Part shown: one piece after another, positions 25,723-32,313 of the stretch
How positions within the stretch are numbered: the first letter of the stretch is position 1
How the letters are laid out: each line of letters opens with the position of its first letter
Assembly (NCBI GenBank): GCA_905202215.1
Contig: CAJKRG010000026.1
Coordinates: forward strand, 1 to 37,912
Reading direction: 5' to 3'
DNA: 37,912 bases
Origin: an uncultured Porphyromonadaceae bacterium
Lineage (GTDB): Bacteria; Bacteroidota; Bacteroidia; Bacteroidales; Muribaculaceae
The notes under the pieces: generated by a model
Databases searched by the model: none
What the model was told of the DNA's origin: nothing
The model's input: the letters and a program-made list of their open reading frames with translations, nothing else
Program-made: the position numbers and the translations under genes

Positions 25723-26349
25723 CTACTTGCCTACTACCTCGATGAGGTTTACGTCGAAAATAAGGGTCTGGTTCGGGCCGATGACACCGCCGGCGCCGTT
25801 GGGGCCGTAGGCGAGATCGGAGGGGATATACAGACGCCACTTCGAGCCGGCGTTCATCAGCTGAAGAGCCTCCACCCAGCCGGGGATAACCTGAGTTACG
25901 CCGAATGTGGCGGGCTCGCCGCGGTCTTCGCTCGAATCGAACACGGTGCCGTCGATGAGCTTGCCGGTGTAGTGTACCGTCACCTGGTCGCCGGCCTCGG
26001 GCTTGGGACCGTTGCCCTGCTCGAGCACCTCGTACTGCAGACCCGAAGGAAGAGTATTCACCTCGGCGCGCTTGCCGTTGGCCTCAAGGAATTCCTTGCC
26101 GCTCTTGGCGTTGAGGGCTGCCATGGCCATGGCCTGCTCCTGTTGTTTCTTCTGAACCTCGGCGAAATAGGTCTGTACTTCGGTCTTGGCCTCGTCGATG
26201 GTCATCTTGGGGGTCTCGCCGTAGAATACGGCGGCCACGCCGTCGGCGAAATCCTGTATGCTGAGCTTTTCCATGCCCATTGCACGGAAATTATGCCCCA
26301 TGCTGAGCCCGAGGGCATAGCTGAGGCGGTCGAATTCTTTATTGTCCAT
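25723..26349 (-). CDS. FKBP-type peptidyl-prolyl isomerase, cytoplasmic (FklB/Mip-like)
   Basis: This 208-residue FKBP has no signal peptide, so it is expected in the cytoplasm. The N-terminal region (about 1-95: LSYALGLSMGHNF, a hallmark of FklB/Mip-like dimerisation domains) leads to an FKBP domain (about 100-205: VTVHYTGKLIDGTVFDSS, VIPGWVEALQLM, LYIPSDLAYG). All usual pocket residues appear present. It has a promoter-like TATCTTTG 34 bp upstream and is probably the first gene of the three-FKBP row. Confidence 0.93.
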   Translation of the reverse strand: MDNKEFDRLSYALGLSMGHNFRAMGMEKLSIQDFADGVAAVFYGETPKMTIDEAKTEVQTYFAEVQKKQQEQAMAMAALNAKSGKEFLEANGKRAEVNTLPSGLQYEVLEQGNGPKPEAGDQVTVHYTGKLIDGTVFDSSEDRGEPATFGVTQVIPGWVEALQLMNAGSKWRLYIPSDLAYGPNGAGGVIGPNQTLIFDVNLIEVVGK

Positions 26350-26383
26350 TGTAAAATTGTCTTATGTTAGAATTTTGTCGTTG

Positions 26384-26391
26384 CAAAGATA
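26384..26391 (-). promoter_or_regulatory. -7 box (TATCTTTG) of the cytoplasmic FKBP gene
   Basis: The minus strand reads TATCTTTG, an exact TAnnTTTG match, 34 bp upstream of the start codon. No good -33 TTTG was found at normal spacing. Confidence 0.5.
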
Positions 26392-26424
26392 GCCTTTTTC
26401 GCTCTATTTTCACCTATATACAAC

Positions 26425-26458
26425 AAAAAAGCGGCCTTACCGGTTCTCGGCAGGCCGC
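26425..26458 (-). terminator. Terminator after the beta-barrel protein gene
   Basis: On the minus strand GCGGCCT (26458-26452) pairs with AGGCCGC (26437-26431), followed by six T. It lies 17 bp after the stop codon of the gene at 26476 and ends the Rhs-tip cluster transcript. Confidence 0.8.
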
Positions 26459-26475
26459 GATAACAAGATAATCTA

Positions 26476-27153
26476 TCAGAATCTATATTTCAAACCGACA
26501 TTAATAGATATGCGACTCAGGTTGTTGGTTCGGTAGATGTCGTAGTACTCGTCATAGAACGTGCCGAAAAACGACGAAATGCTGGTCAGAGTCGCCGTGA
26601 TGCCTATATGCCTGTTTATGCGGCGTTCGGTGCCGGCCATCAGAGTGGTTGCGAAGCCGCATTTGGTTTTGCGCTCGGTCTGTTCGCCCTGCACTTTCAG
26701 AGTTTCCGTGACTGTCGACAGGCCAAGACCGACCTTGAATGTGAACGCCCATCGCGATTCGGGGCGTAATATATCTACCACAAACTGCGGCGCAATAGTA
26801 TTCACAAAGATAGTGGTATGCGGTGTCACGCTACCATATCCAAAATCCACTGATGTGACTGTTTTTTTCGACGAGTAATAACCGTCGTAAAGCAGTCCGA
26901 CTCCAAGCCCAGATTTCGATATTATCCAGTCGTAACCAGCCATATAATCAAAACCAATTTTATTACCCGCGGCCGAAATGGGGTCATAAACCTTTGAACA
27001 GTTGAATCCTGCACCACCCGATATGAAAACCATATGACGGTTGCCCCGTGTCTGCGCCGAATCGGTCGGTGAGCTTTCCGCCCGGACTACAGCCGGCAAG
27101 GCTATAAGCGCGAGAACTAAAACGAAAGCACATCTCAAATTTCTTATATCCAT
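26476..27153 (-). CDS. Small outer membrane beta-barrel protein
   Basis: This 225-residue protein has a Sec signal peptide (cleavage near VVRA/ES, residue 25) and alternating amphipathic strands ending in ISINVGLKYRF, the aromatic C-terminus typical of outer membrane barrels. I recognise no specific family. The first 33 codons are identical in DNA to those of the zincin-domain gene at 27987-28514, with which it shares a 200-bp direct repeat (27056-27255 and 28417-28616). This suggests it was the original owner of the signal peptide. It is the last gene of the cluster. Confidence 0.8.
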   Translation of the reverse strand: MDIRNLRCAFVLVLALIALPAVVRAESSPTDSAQTRGNRHMVFISGGAGFNCSKVYDPISAAGNKIGFDYMAGYDWIISKSGLGVGLLYDGYYSSKKTVTSVDFGYGSVTPHTTIFVNTIAPQFVVDILRPESRWAFTFKVGLGLSTVTETLKVQGEQTERKTKCGFATTLMAGTERRINRHIGITATLTSISSFFGTFYDEYYDIYRTNNLSRISINVGLKYRF

Positions 27154-27255
27154 AGTAAAGATTGATTTATATCCGTAAAAGACAGATCACTCCATATTCC
27201 CATCGTAAACAATCGTCCAGTCCATCGCCCGCAACTCTTCGATACTATAATACAT
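27056..27255. repeat. 200-bp direct repeat, copy 2 (B-gene 3' end / spacer / signal peptide)
   Basis: This stretch matches 28417-28616 with two mismatches; the first 182 bp are identical. It covers the end of the B-type gene (IEELRAMDWTIVYDGNME), the 33-bp spacer and the signal peptide of the following gene. It marks one end of the tandem cassette duplication. Confidence 0.92.
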
Positions 27256-27603
27256 AGCCACGCCTTTTACTTCCATCGAAGGAATTTGCTCAGCCTCTAT
27301 GTCTAATGAACATTGAGGAACCTCCAGAACCTCTATAGTCAGTCCTTCATCCTCCTTAAAAACATATCCATAACCGAAATGAAGATATGTTATTCTTGAT
27401 TTTGGTTCGAGAATATCGACGGGTCCTTTATTATACGCAACTCCTCCAATAGTGCTATAAATATTCATAGTTACTGTTTTATCCGAGTTGTTAACAAGAG
27501 TTATATATATATAATCATTATGGTGATCTTTGCATGAAGATAGAGTGCCAATCAATAGAAGAAAGGCAATGATATAGTTATATTTTTTCAGATTGAGTTT
27601 CAT
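27187..27603 (-). CDS. Small lipoprotein, B-type, second cassette (immunity-like)
   Basis: This 138-residue lipoprotein (lipobox LSSC, Cys24, followed by KDHHND) has a short beta-rich body (IYITLVNNSDKTV) and ends with YYSIEELRAMDWTIVYDGNME. The same C-terminal pattern, ELxxMxWTxVYxxN, is found in all four small proteins of this cluster, so they are one family. The start lies 26 bp inside the A-type gene. Position behind a toxin-like zincin gene suggests an immunity or regulatory partner; this is inference from context only. No named family was recognised. Confidence 0.72.
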   Translation of the reverse strand: MKLNLKKYNYIIAFLLLIGTLSSCKDHHNDYIYITLVNNSDKTVTMNIYSTIGGVAYNKGPVDILEPKSRITYLHFGYGYVFKEDEGLTIEVLEVPQCSLDIEAEQIPSMEVKGVAMYYSIEELRAMDWTIVYDGNME

Positions 27604-27976
27604 TGTCTCTATAAACTACAGTCCAATTCATATTCTTAAGTTCTAATAAATTATAGCATTGACAGACTCCGGTCAACATATTTGTCTCGCTCCTCGCTGA
27701 ATCTTTATAGAACATAAATTTATAATATGTTTTATCCCATTTGGTGGAATTGTCCGTAGATACAAAATCATGTACCGTATCGCCTCTATTAATTACATAC
27801 GGCCAGCCGGGACCGATTCCATCAGATTCAGTAACTTTTATGGTAATGCAATATATGTTTTCAGACGACTCATTGACAATTGCGATTTCGTAAAGGGTCT
27901 GAGGGTCGTCACACGTTGTGGAAATAGTAGACAGCAGTATAAGAATTGCTGCCAGCAAGAAATAAACACGCTTCAT
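27578..27976 (-). CDS. Small secreted protein, A-type, second cassette (immunity-like)
   Basis: This 132-residue protein begins MKRVYFLL and has a signal peptide ending at STTC (Cys22, a non-canonical lipobox) followed by DDPQ. The body (IAIVNESSENIYCITI, KTYYKFMFY) and the end (LLELKNMNWTVVYRDNE) align with the A-type protein at 28962-29384 but with much divergence. It begins 11 bp after the signal-peptide/zincin gene and overlaps the B-type gene. It may be an immunity protein for the zincin domain, but that is inference. Confidence 0.72.
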   Translation of the reverse strand: MKRVYFLLAAILILLSTISTTCDDPQTLYEIAIVNESSENIYCITIKVTESDGIGPGWPYVINRGDTVHDFVSTDNSTKWDKTYYKFMFYKDSARSETNMLTGVCQCYNLLELKNMNWTVVYRDNETQSEKI

Positions 27977-27986
27977 GTTTAGCTGT

Positions 27987-28514
27987 TTAAATGAATATTA
28001 GATAATCCCAAAACAATATATCTGTGCCGCTTATTGGATGCTTTTCTTCATTTCCATCACCAATTCTCGGATTAATATATGGTGAAAATGTTTTTTCTTT
28101 CCAAAAAGATTGTTTATCGAAATAGTTTTCATTACGTTCCGTATAACCAGATGCTCCACTGCCGTACTTCTTGTCGAAATGCTTCGCGCCGAGTTTGCTT
28201 GCACTTACTTCAAACCATCGATGTGAATGATCTGTGCCGGCTTTATCACTTAAACCTGCTGCGCTTATCAAACTCGGAACAGCAACAATCGTTAGATAAG
28301 CTCCACCCAATATCTGACTTTGGATATAGTGTCCGTACTCATGAACAAAAAGATGATCTTTCCAGGTTGCCCTATAATTATCCGGGCCGAATGAATAGTG
28401 CCCAATCGTAAAAGCCGCCGAATCGGTCGGTGAGCTTTCCGCCCGGACTACAGCCGGCAAGGCTATAAGCGCGAGAACTAAAACGAAAGCACATCTCAAA
28501 TTTCTTATATCCAT
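27987..28514 (-). CDS. Signal peptide fused to Rhs-tip zincin domain (HEYGH)
   Basis: This 175-residue protein is a chimera. Residues 1-33 are the Sec signal peptide of the beta-barrel protein gene at 26476 (identical DNA), and residues 34-175 are the C-terminal domain of the Rhs-type protein at 29396 (260 bp at about 97% DNA identity at its start). The junction falls exactly before AFTIGHYSF. The domain has the zinc-peptidase motif HEYGH (His58, Glu59, His62) and a conserved Glu in WFEVSA (102) that could be the third ligand, as in gluzincins. It would be exported as a free domain, outside any Rhs shell. The last 35 residues have diverged from the Rhs copy but still end FWDYLIFI. Confidence 0.8.
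   Translation of the reverse strand: MDIRNLRCAFVLVLALIALPAVVRAESSPTDSAAFTIGHYSFGPDNYRATWKDHLFVHEYGHYIQSQILGGAYLTIVAVPSLISAAGLSDKAGTDHSHRWFEVSASKLGAKHFDKKYGSGASGYTERNENYFDKQSFWKEKTFSPYINPRIGDGNEEKHPISGTDILFWDYLIFI
28156..28415. repeat. Zincin-domain direct repeat, copy 2
   Basis: 260 bp matching 29577-29836. The first part (about 197 bp) is identical, with a few mismatches toward the 28415 end. It encodes the HEYGH domain. Confidence 0.9.
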
Positions 28515-28616
28515 AGTAAAGATTGATTTATATCCGTAAAAGACAGATCACTCCATATTCCCATCGTAAACAATCGTCCAGTCCATCGCCCGCAACTCCT
28601 CGATACTGTAATACAT
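28417..28616. repeat. 200-bp direct repeat, copy 1 (B-gene 3' end / spacer / signal peptide)
   Basis: Partner of 27056-27255, 198 of 200 positions the same. It abuts the zincin-domain repeat at 28415, so this position is the duplication junction. Confidence 0.92.
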
Positions 28617-28925
28617 TACTATCGCGTCAGTTTTATGTTTGTCTTCAATTGTCGGATTGTCATGTTTTGCACTGTCGAAATGTTCATGGTCGTATAGTCT
28701 TATGACAATAACCTTGAAGCCGCTATTCTCATTAAAGTTATAATCCTTTTTACAAATAATCCATTTGGCTGATGACTCCGACTTTAATGCAGATGAGTAT
28801 GGATAATCAGATTCAACATCGCCTTCCTTTGTATAAATAAATACACATATCGGCGTTTCCGAATTGTTTACAACATGCAGATACAGCAAGTCGTCTTCTT
28901 CAAAACCATCTCCACAAGAACTCAT
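28548..28925 (-). CDS. Small protein, B-type, first cassette; lipoprotein signal cut off by a homopolymer frameshift
   Basis: The open frame gives 125 residues from MSSCGDGFEEDD to the shared end YYSIEELRAMDWTIVYDGNME. A full lipoprotein signal can be read if the frame is shifted: an ATG at 28958-28960 leads through MINIVLSLLFF into a run of seven T (minus strand; 28927-28933) and stops. With eight T it would continue LMSSCGDG, giving lipobox LMSSC aligned with LSSC of the sister B protein. So the gene is either off by one base in this genome, phase-variable, or affected by a sequencing error. Like its sister it follows an A-type gene and precedes a zincin gene. Confidence 0.7.
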   Translation of the reverse strand: MSSCGDGFEEDDLLYLHVVNNSETPICVFIYTKEGDVESDYPYSSALKSESSAKWIICKKDYNFNENSGFKVIVIRLYDHEHFDSAKHDNPTIEDKHKTDAIVMYYSIEELRAMDWTIVYDGNME

Positions 28926-28926
28926 T

Positions 28927-28933
28927 AAAAAAA
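28927..28933. other. A7/T7 homopolymer at a frameshift site
   Basis: Seven A on the plus strand (T on the coding strand) inside the signal peptide of the B-type gene. Adding one base restores the lipoprotein signal sequence in frame with the rest of the protein. Confidence 0.65.
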
Positions 28934-28961
28934 CAGCAGAGACAGAACTATATTTATCATG

Positions 28962-29384
28962 TTATTTCTCATTGTCTTTATATACTACAGTCCAATCCAT
29001 TTTTTTTAGCTCTGTCAGGGTATAGCACTTGGAAACACCAGGTATAGCCCTGTCGTAATCCCCTATGATATCCTTTTTATCAAAAAAAATAAATGTTGAA
29101 TATGTTTGATCCCAATTGTCATCTGGGTGAATAGATATTTTTTCGACTATTGTATCACCGCACTCTATTGTAGTCATCGGCGAATATCCTCCTGAGTCAT
29201 TAGGTGAAAATAAAGTTAGCTCACCATCTGCGTATGGATGATTGCCAAGAACTATACATTTAACAGACTCAGATGATTTATTAACTACTGATACTTCAAT
29301 TATTAATAAACTCTCTTCGCAAGTTGTGGAAATGGTCGATAATAGTATCACGACTGCCATCAATAAGAAATAAAAACGTTTCAT
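28962..29384 (-). CDS. Small secreted protein, A-type, first cassette (immunity-like)
   Basis: This 140-residue protein begins MKRFYFLL, has a signal peptide ending STTC (Cys22) followed by EES, and ends CYTLTELKKMDWTVVYKDNEK. It is the diverged sister of the A-type protein at 27578-27976: the signal peptide and the C-terminus are conserved, the middle (about 45-110) is not, with extra residues here. It starts 11 bp after the Rhs-type gene. An immunity role against the zincin tip is a reasonable guess from gene order, not shown by any known domain. Confidence 0.72.
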   Translation of the reverse strand: MKRFYFLLMAVVILLSTISTTCEESLLIIEVSVVNKSSESVKCIVLGNHPYADGELTLFSPNDSGGYSPMTTIECGDTIVEKISIHPDDNWDQTYSTFIFFDKKDIIGDYDRAIPGVSKCYTLTELKKMDWTVVYKDNEK

Positions 29385-29395
29385 TTTTTAGTGTC

Positions 29396-30463
29396 TTAAA
29401 GAAATAAAAGATAATCCCAAAAAAGGATATGAGAACCTGATGTTGGATGGCTTGAGCTATTATTGCCTTCGTTCCTTGGATTAATATATGGTGATGAATC
29501 GGTTGTCCTAAACGAATTGATGTCAAAGTAATTCTCTTTTGCTTTAGGGTCTAGATTTTGGGAATATCCAGGTGCGCCACTGCCGTACTTCTTGTCGAAA
29601 TGCTTCGCGCCGAGTTTGCTTGCACTTACTTCAAACCATCGATGTGAATGATCTGTGCCGGCTTTATCACTTAAACCTGCTGCGCTTATCAAACTCGGAA
29701 CAGCAACAATCGTTAGATAAGCTCCACCCAATATCTGACTTTGGATATAGTGTCCGTACTCATGCACAAAAAGATGATCTTTCCAAGTTGCTCTATAATT
29801 ATCCGGGCCGAATGAATAATGACCTATTGTAAAAGCGGCATTACCCTTGGTTACACCGGACAGAGCTAACATACCATCCAACTCGGTGACCTCATCGATA
29901 CCTCCAAAAAGGTTCAGGTAATCTGCAGTTGTATTTCCAACAAATGTATTAAGCAAGCCCCAGGTTTTCTTGCCAATTATTTGGAAAATATTACCTTTAT
30001 AAACGCTCGTCTCAATTTTCCATGCGTTTTCGGTTCGTTTCCAATTGTATCGGCTTGTATGGAATCCGTGTTTGAACAGATTGCCGACTAAGTCGGTGAA
30101 AGCAGTGAATATTGTCATGAAGAACTCACCGTTTTCATCGCGGTACATCAACGGGTTGTTCAAGGCATAGGAGTAGCGATTGTGGTTTTGCGAATTTTCG
30201 ATATCCTGAATATACGGGTCGGGCGATATGAATTGGGCTATGGCAGGGTCATAAAGACGAGCATTCATATTGATAAGCCCAAACCACGGCAAATGCTCAT
30301 GCCCGGAATAGCCGCGGCCCAACAGGGCGAATTCAGGCTCGTTTTCATGGTTATACACCTCTCCGGTCTCGGGATCGCGGTGTCGTTTTGGCGAGAGCAC
30401 GTATGTTAAATTATTGCCTCCGCAGTAGTGTATCAGCATTTCTTCATTCGTTCTCAGCCTCAT
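29396..30463 (-). CDS. Orphan Rhs-type tip protein with C-terminal zincin domain
   Basis: This 355-residue protein holds only the end of an Rhs/YD-repeat protein. Residues about 45-112 are the RHS-repeat-associated core (LLGRGYSGHEHLPWFGLINMNARLYDP, then QFISPDP and NRYSYALNNPLMYRDENGEFF). Full-length Rhs proteins usually have over 1000 residues, so the N-terminal shell is missing and there is no signal peptide. Residues about 113-205 are a variable linker and 209-355 the tip domain with HEYGH (His234, Glu235, His238) and WFEVSA (Glu278), a zincin-like metallopeptidase pattern. It is likely a silent or donor tip cassette that could be joined to an Rhs shell by recombination in the core. The low GC content supports transfer. 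Confidence 0.82.
   Translation of the reverse strand: MRLRTNEEMLIHYCGGNNLTYVLSPKRHRDPETGEVYNHENEPEFALLGRGYSGHEHLPWFGLINMNARLYDPAIAQFISPDPYIQDIENSQNHNRYSYALNNPLMYRDENGEFFMTIFTAFTDLVGNLFKHGFHTSRYNWKRTENAWKIETSVYKGNIFQIIGKKTWGLLNTFVGNTTADYLNLFGGIDEVTELDGMLALSGVTKGNAAFTIGHYSFGPDNYRATWKDHLFVHEYGHYIQSQILGGAYLTIVAVPSLISAAGLSDKAGTDHSHRWFEVSASKLGAKHFDKKYGSGAPGYSQNLDPKAKENYFDINSFRTTDSSPYINPRNEGNNSSSHPTSGSHILFWDYLLFL
29577..29836. repeat. Zincin-domain direct repeat, copy 1
   Basis: Partner of 28156-28415, inside the Rhs-type gene. Its border at 29836 is the start of the tip domain (AFTIGHYSF). Confidence 0.9.
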
Positions 30464-30557
30464 GCTTCATGGTTTTAAAATGGTGATTTGTAATTTGGCG
30501 ACAAGATAGAAGAAAATTTTTAGATGCACAAATATTGTTGTATTGTCTTCTGCCATT

Positions 30558-30592
30558 TTTGTAAAGAAGCGGTCGAAAAAGTAATAACTTTG
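30558..30592 (+). promoter_or_regulatory. Bacteroidetes promoter before the DUF4199 gene (TTTG-N23-TAACTTTG)
   Basis: TTTG at 30558-30561 and TAACTTTG at 30585-30592 match the -33 and -7 consensus with 23 bp between them. Transcription should begin near 30600, about 40 bp before the DUF4199 start codon. A second TAATTTTG at 30613-30620 could be an alternative -7 box. Confidence 0.7.
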
Positions 30593-30639
30593 CCGAGGTA
30601 CGGAATTTTTGCTAATTTTGTGGGTCAAAGAAGAATCTG

Positions 30640-31236
30640 ATGGACAGCATGCAGCATATACGGCCTCCGAGGGCCATAATTACCGTGGCGGCCGAAAACG
30701 GCGCCATTCTCGGGCTTTATCTTATTCTGCTGGCCGTGTTCACCGGTCTCAGCTCGTCGTTCGGCCTGGCTACTCTTTTAGTGTGGGCCGGTACGATCTA
30801 TCTGCCGTTTTATGTCTACAAGCTCATGCGGGCGCATCATGCCGAGGCGGGTTTCTCGCTGTCGATGGCCGAGCTGTGGGCGCAGGCTCTGATGTCGTTT
30901 CTGCTCGGGGCGCTGCTTCAGGCTGTGGCCGTCTACGTGCTGCTGCGTTTTGTGGCACCTGATTTCGTGGCGTCGCAGATGGAGCAGGCCATAGAGACAT
31001 TCCGTGCCACAGGGACGCCCGAGGGCGAGATGTGGGCCGACACCCTTGCCAATATCCGGAGCGCCAACGGTCTGCCTTCGGCCGCCGATGTGGCCGCCAA
31101 CCTGATAGTGTTCAATATTTTCTGCGGGGCCGCCATCGGTCTCGTCGATTCCATAATACTTCATGCGCGCTACCGTTCGGCTGCGCGCCGCGAGCGCTGG
31201 CAACGCATGCACGGCGATTCGCAAAAACCCCGATAA
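30640..31236 (+). CDS. DUF4199 family inner membrane protein
   Basis: This 198-residue protein has four predicted membrane helices (about 18-38, 40-62, 80-105, 148-170) and an Arg-rich cytoplasmic end. The pattern and the long polar loop between helices 3 and 4 (FVASQMEQAIETFRATG) are typical of DUF4199 in Bacteroidetes. Members often sit directly upstream of a glycosyltransferase like the next gene (3 bp gap), so they probably work together at the membrane. The reaction is unknown. Confidence 0.85.
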   Translation: MDSMQHIRPPRAIITVAAENGAILGLYLILLAVFTGLSSSFGLATLLVWAGTIYLPFYVYKLMRAHHAEAGFSLSMAELWAQALMSFLLGALLQAVAVYVLLRFVAPDFVASQMEQAIETFRATGTPEGEMWADTLANIRSANGLPSAADVAANLIVFNIFCGAAIGLVDSIILHARYRSAARRERWQRMHGDSQKPR

Positions 31237-31239
31237 AAG

Positions 31240-32193
31240 ATGGATATATCTGTAGTCGTACCTCTGTATAACGAAGCCGAGTCGCTGCCGGAACTGACGG
31301 CGTGGATAGAGCGTGTGATGGGCGCCAACGGTTTCAGCTACGAAATAATATTTGTGAACGACGGCTCGACCGACAATTCGTGGGAGGTCATCAAGGAGCT
31401 TCGCGAGGCCGATCCGGCCCATGTGCGCGGTGTGTCGTTCCGCCGCAACTACGGCAAGAGTCCGGCTCTCAACACCGGCTTCGGACTTGCGCAGGGCGAT
31501 GTGGTGATCACCATGGACGCCGATCTTCAGGACAGCCCTGACGAAATTCCGGAGCTTTACCGCATGATACGCGAGGAGGGCTACGACCTCGTGTCGGGCT
31601 TCAAGAAGAAGCGCTACGACCCTCTGTCGAAGACCATACCGACCAAGCTCTTCAACGCCACCGCCCGCAAGGTGAGCGGCATAAAGAATCTCCACGACTT
31701 CAACTGCGGCCTCAAGGCATACCGCAAGGCCGTGGTGAAGCATATCGAGGTGTATGGCGACATGCACCGCTATATCCCCTATCTGGCCAAGCTCGCCGGA
31801 TTCCACAGGATAGGCGAGAAGGTGGTGCAGCACCGCGCCCGCAAGTACGGCAAGACCAAATTCGGCCTCGACCGTTTTGTCAACGGCTATCTCGACCTCG
31901 CCACGCTCTGGTTCACGGGCAAGTTCGGCAAGAAGCCGATGCACCTTTTCGGTCTGCTGGGGAGCCTGATGTTTTTCCTCGGGTTCATATCGGTAGCCGT
32001 GGTCGGGGGCATGAAGCTCTGGCACATGCATACCGGCGCGCCCTATATCCTGGTGACCGACTCGCCTTATTTCTACCTTGCCCTGGTGCTCATGCTGCTT
32101 GGCAGTCAGCTCTTTCTGGCCGGTTTCGTCGGCGAACTGGTTGTGCGCAATTCTCCCAAACGCAACGACTACGAAATCGAAGAAACCATTTAG
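31240..32193 (+). CDS. Family 2 glycosyltransferase (DPM1/GtrB/ArnC-like)
   Basis: This 317-residue enzyme has the GT-A fold: VVPLYNEAESLPEL (6-19), FVNDGSTDNS (about 38-47) for nucleotide binding, and MDADLQD (about 90-96) with the metal-binding acidic residues. HDFNCGLKAYRK and the MHRYIPYLA stretch are typical of transferases that move a sugar onto polyprenyl phosphate. Two membrane helices (about 240-263, 275-300) anchor it with the active site in the cytoplasm. It follows the DUF4199 gene by 3 bp. Confidence 0.93.
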   Translation: MDISVVVPLYNEAESLPELTAWIERVMGANGFSYEIIFVNDGSTDNSWEVIKELREADPAHVRGVSFRRNYGKSPALNTGFGLAQGDVVITMDADLQDSPDEIPELYRMIREEGYDLVSGFKKKRYDPLSKTIPTKLFNATARKVSGIKNLHDFNCGLKAYRKAVVKHIEVYGDMHRYIPYLAKLAGFHRIGEKVVQHRARKYGKTKFGLDRFVNGYLDLATLWFTGKFGKKPMHLFGLLGSLMFFLGFISVAVVGGMKLWHMHTGAPYILVTDSPYFYLALVLMLLGSQLFLAGFVGELVVRNSPKRNDYEIEETI

Positions 32194-32313
32194 GCTGTTA
32201 AGCTGTTATGCAGACGAGCTGACAGGCGGTTGGGCTGACAGGCAGACACTCCTGACTTCTAACTTGTAATTTCTCCCTCACTAACCCCTAACCATTAACC
32301 TCTAACCCAATTA
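32194..32313. other. Intergenic spacer with TAACC repeats
   Basis: The last part (about 32280-32310) repeats CTAACCCCTAACCATTAACC-like words directly before the nitroreductase start. GCTGACAGGC-type words occur twice upstream (about 32218 and 32233). No promoter consensus was seen. Confidence 0.5.
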
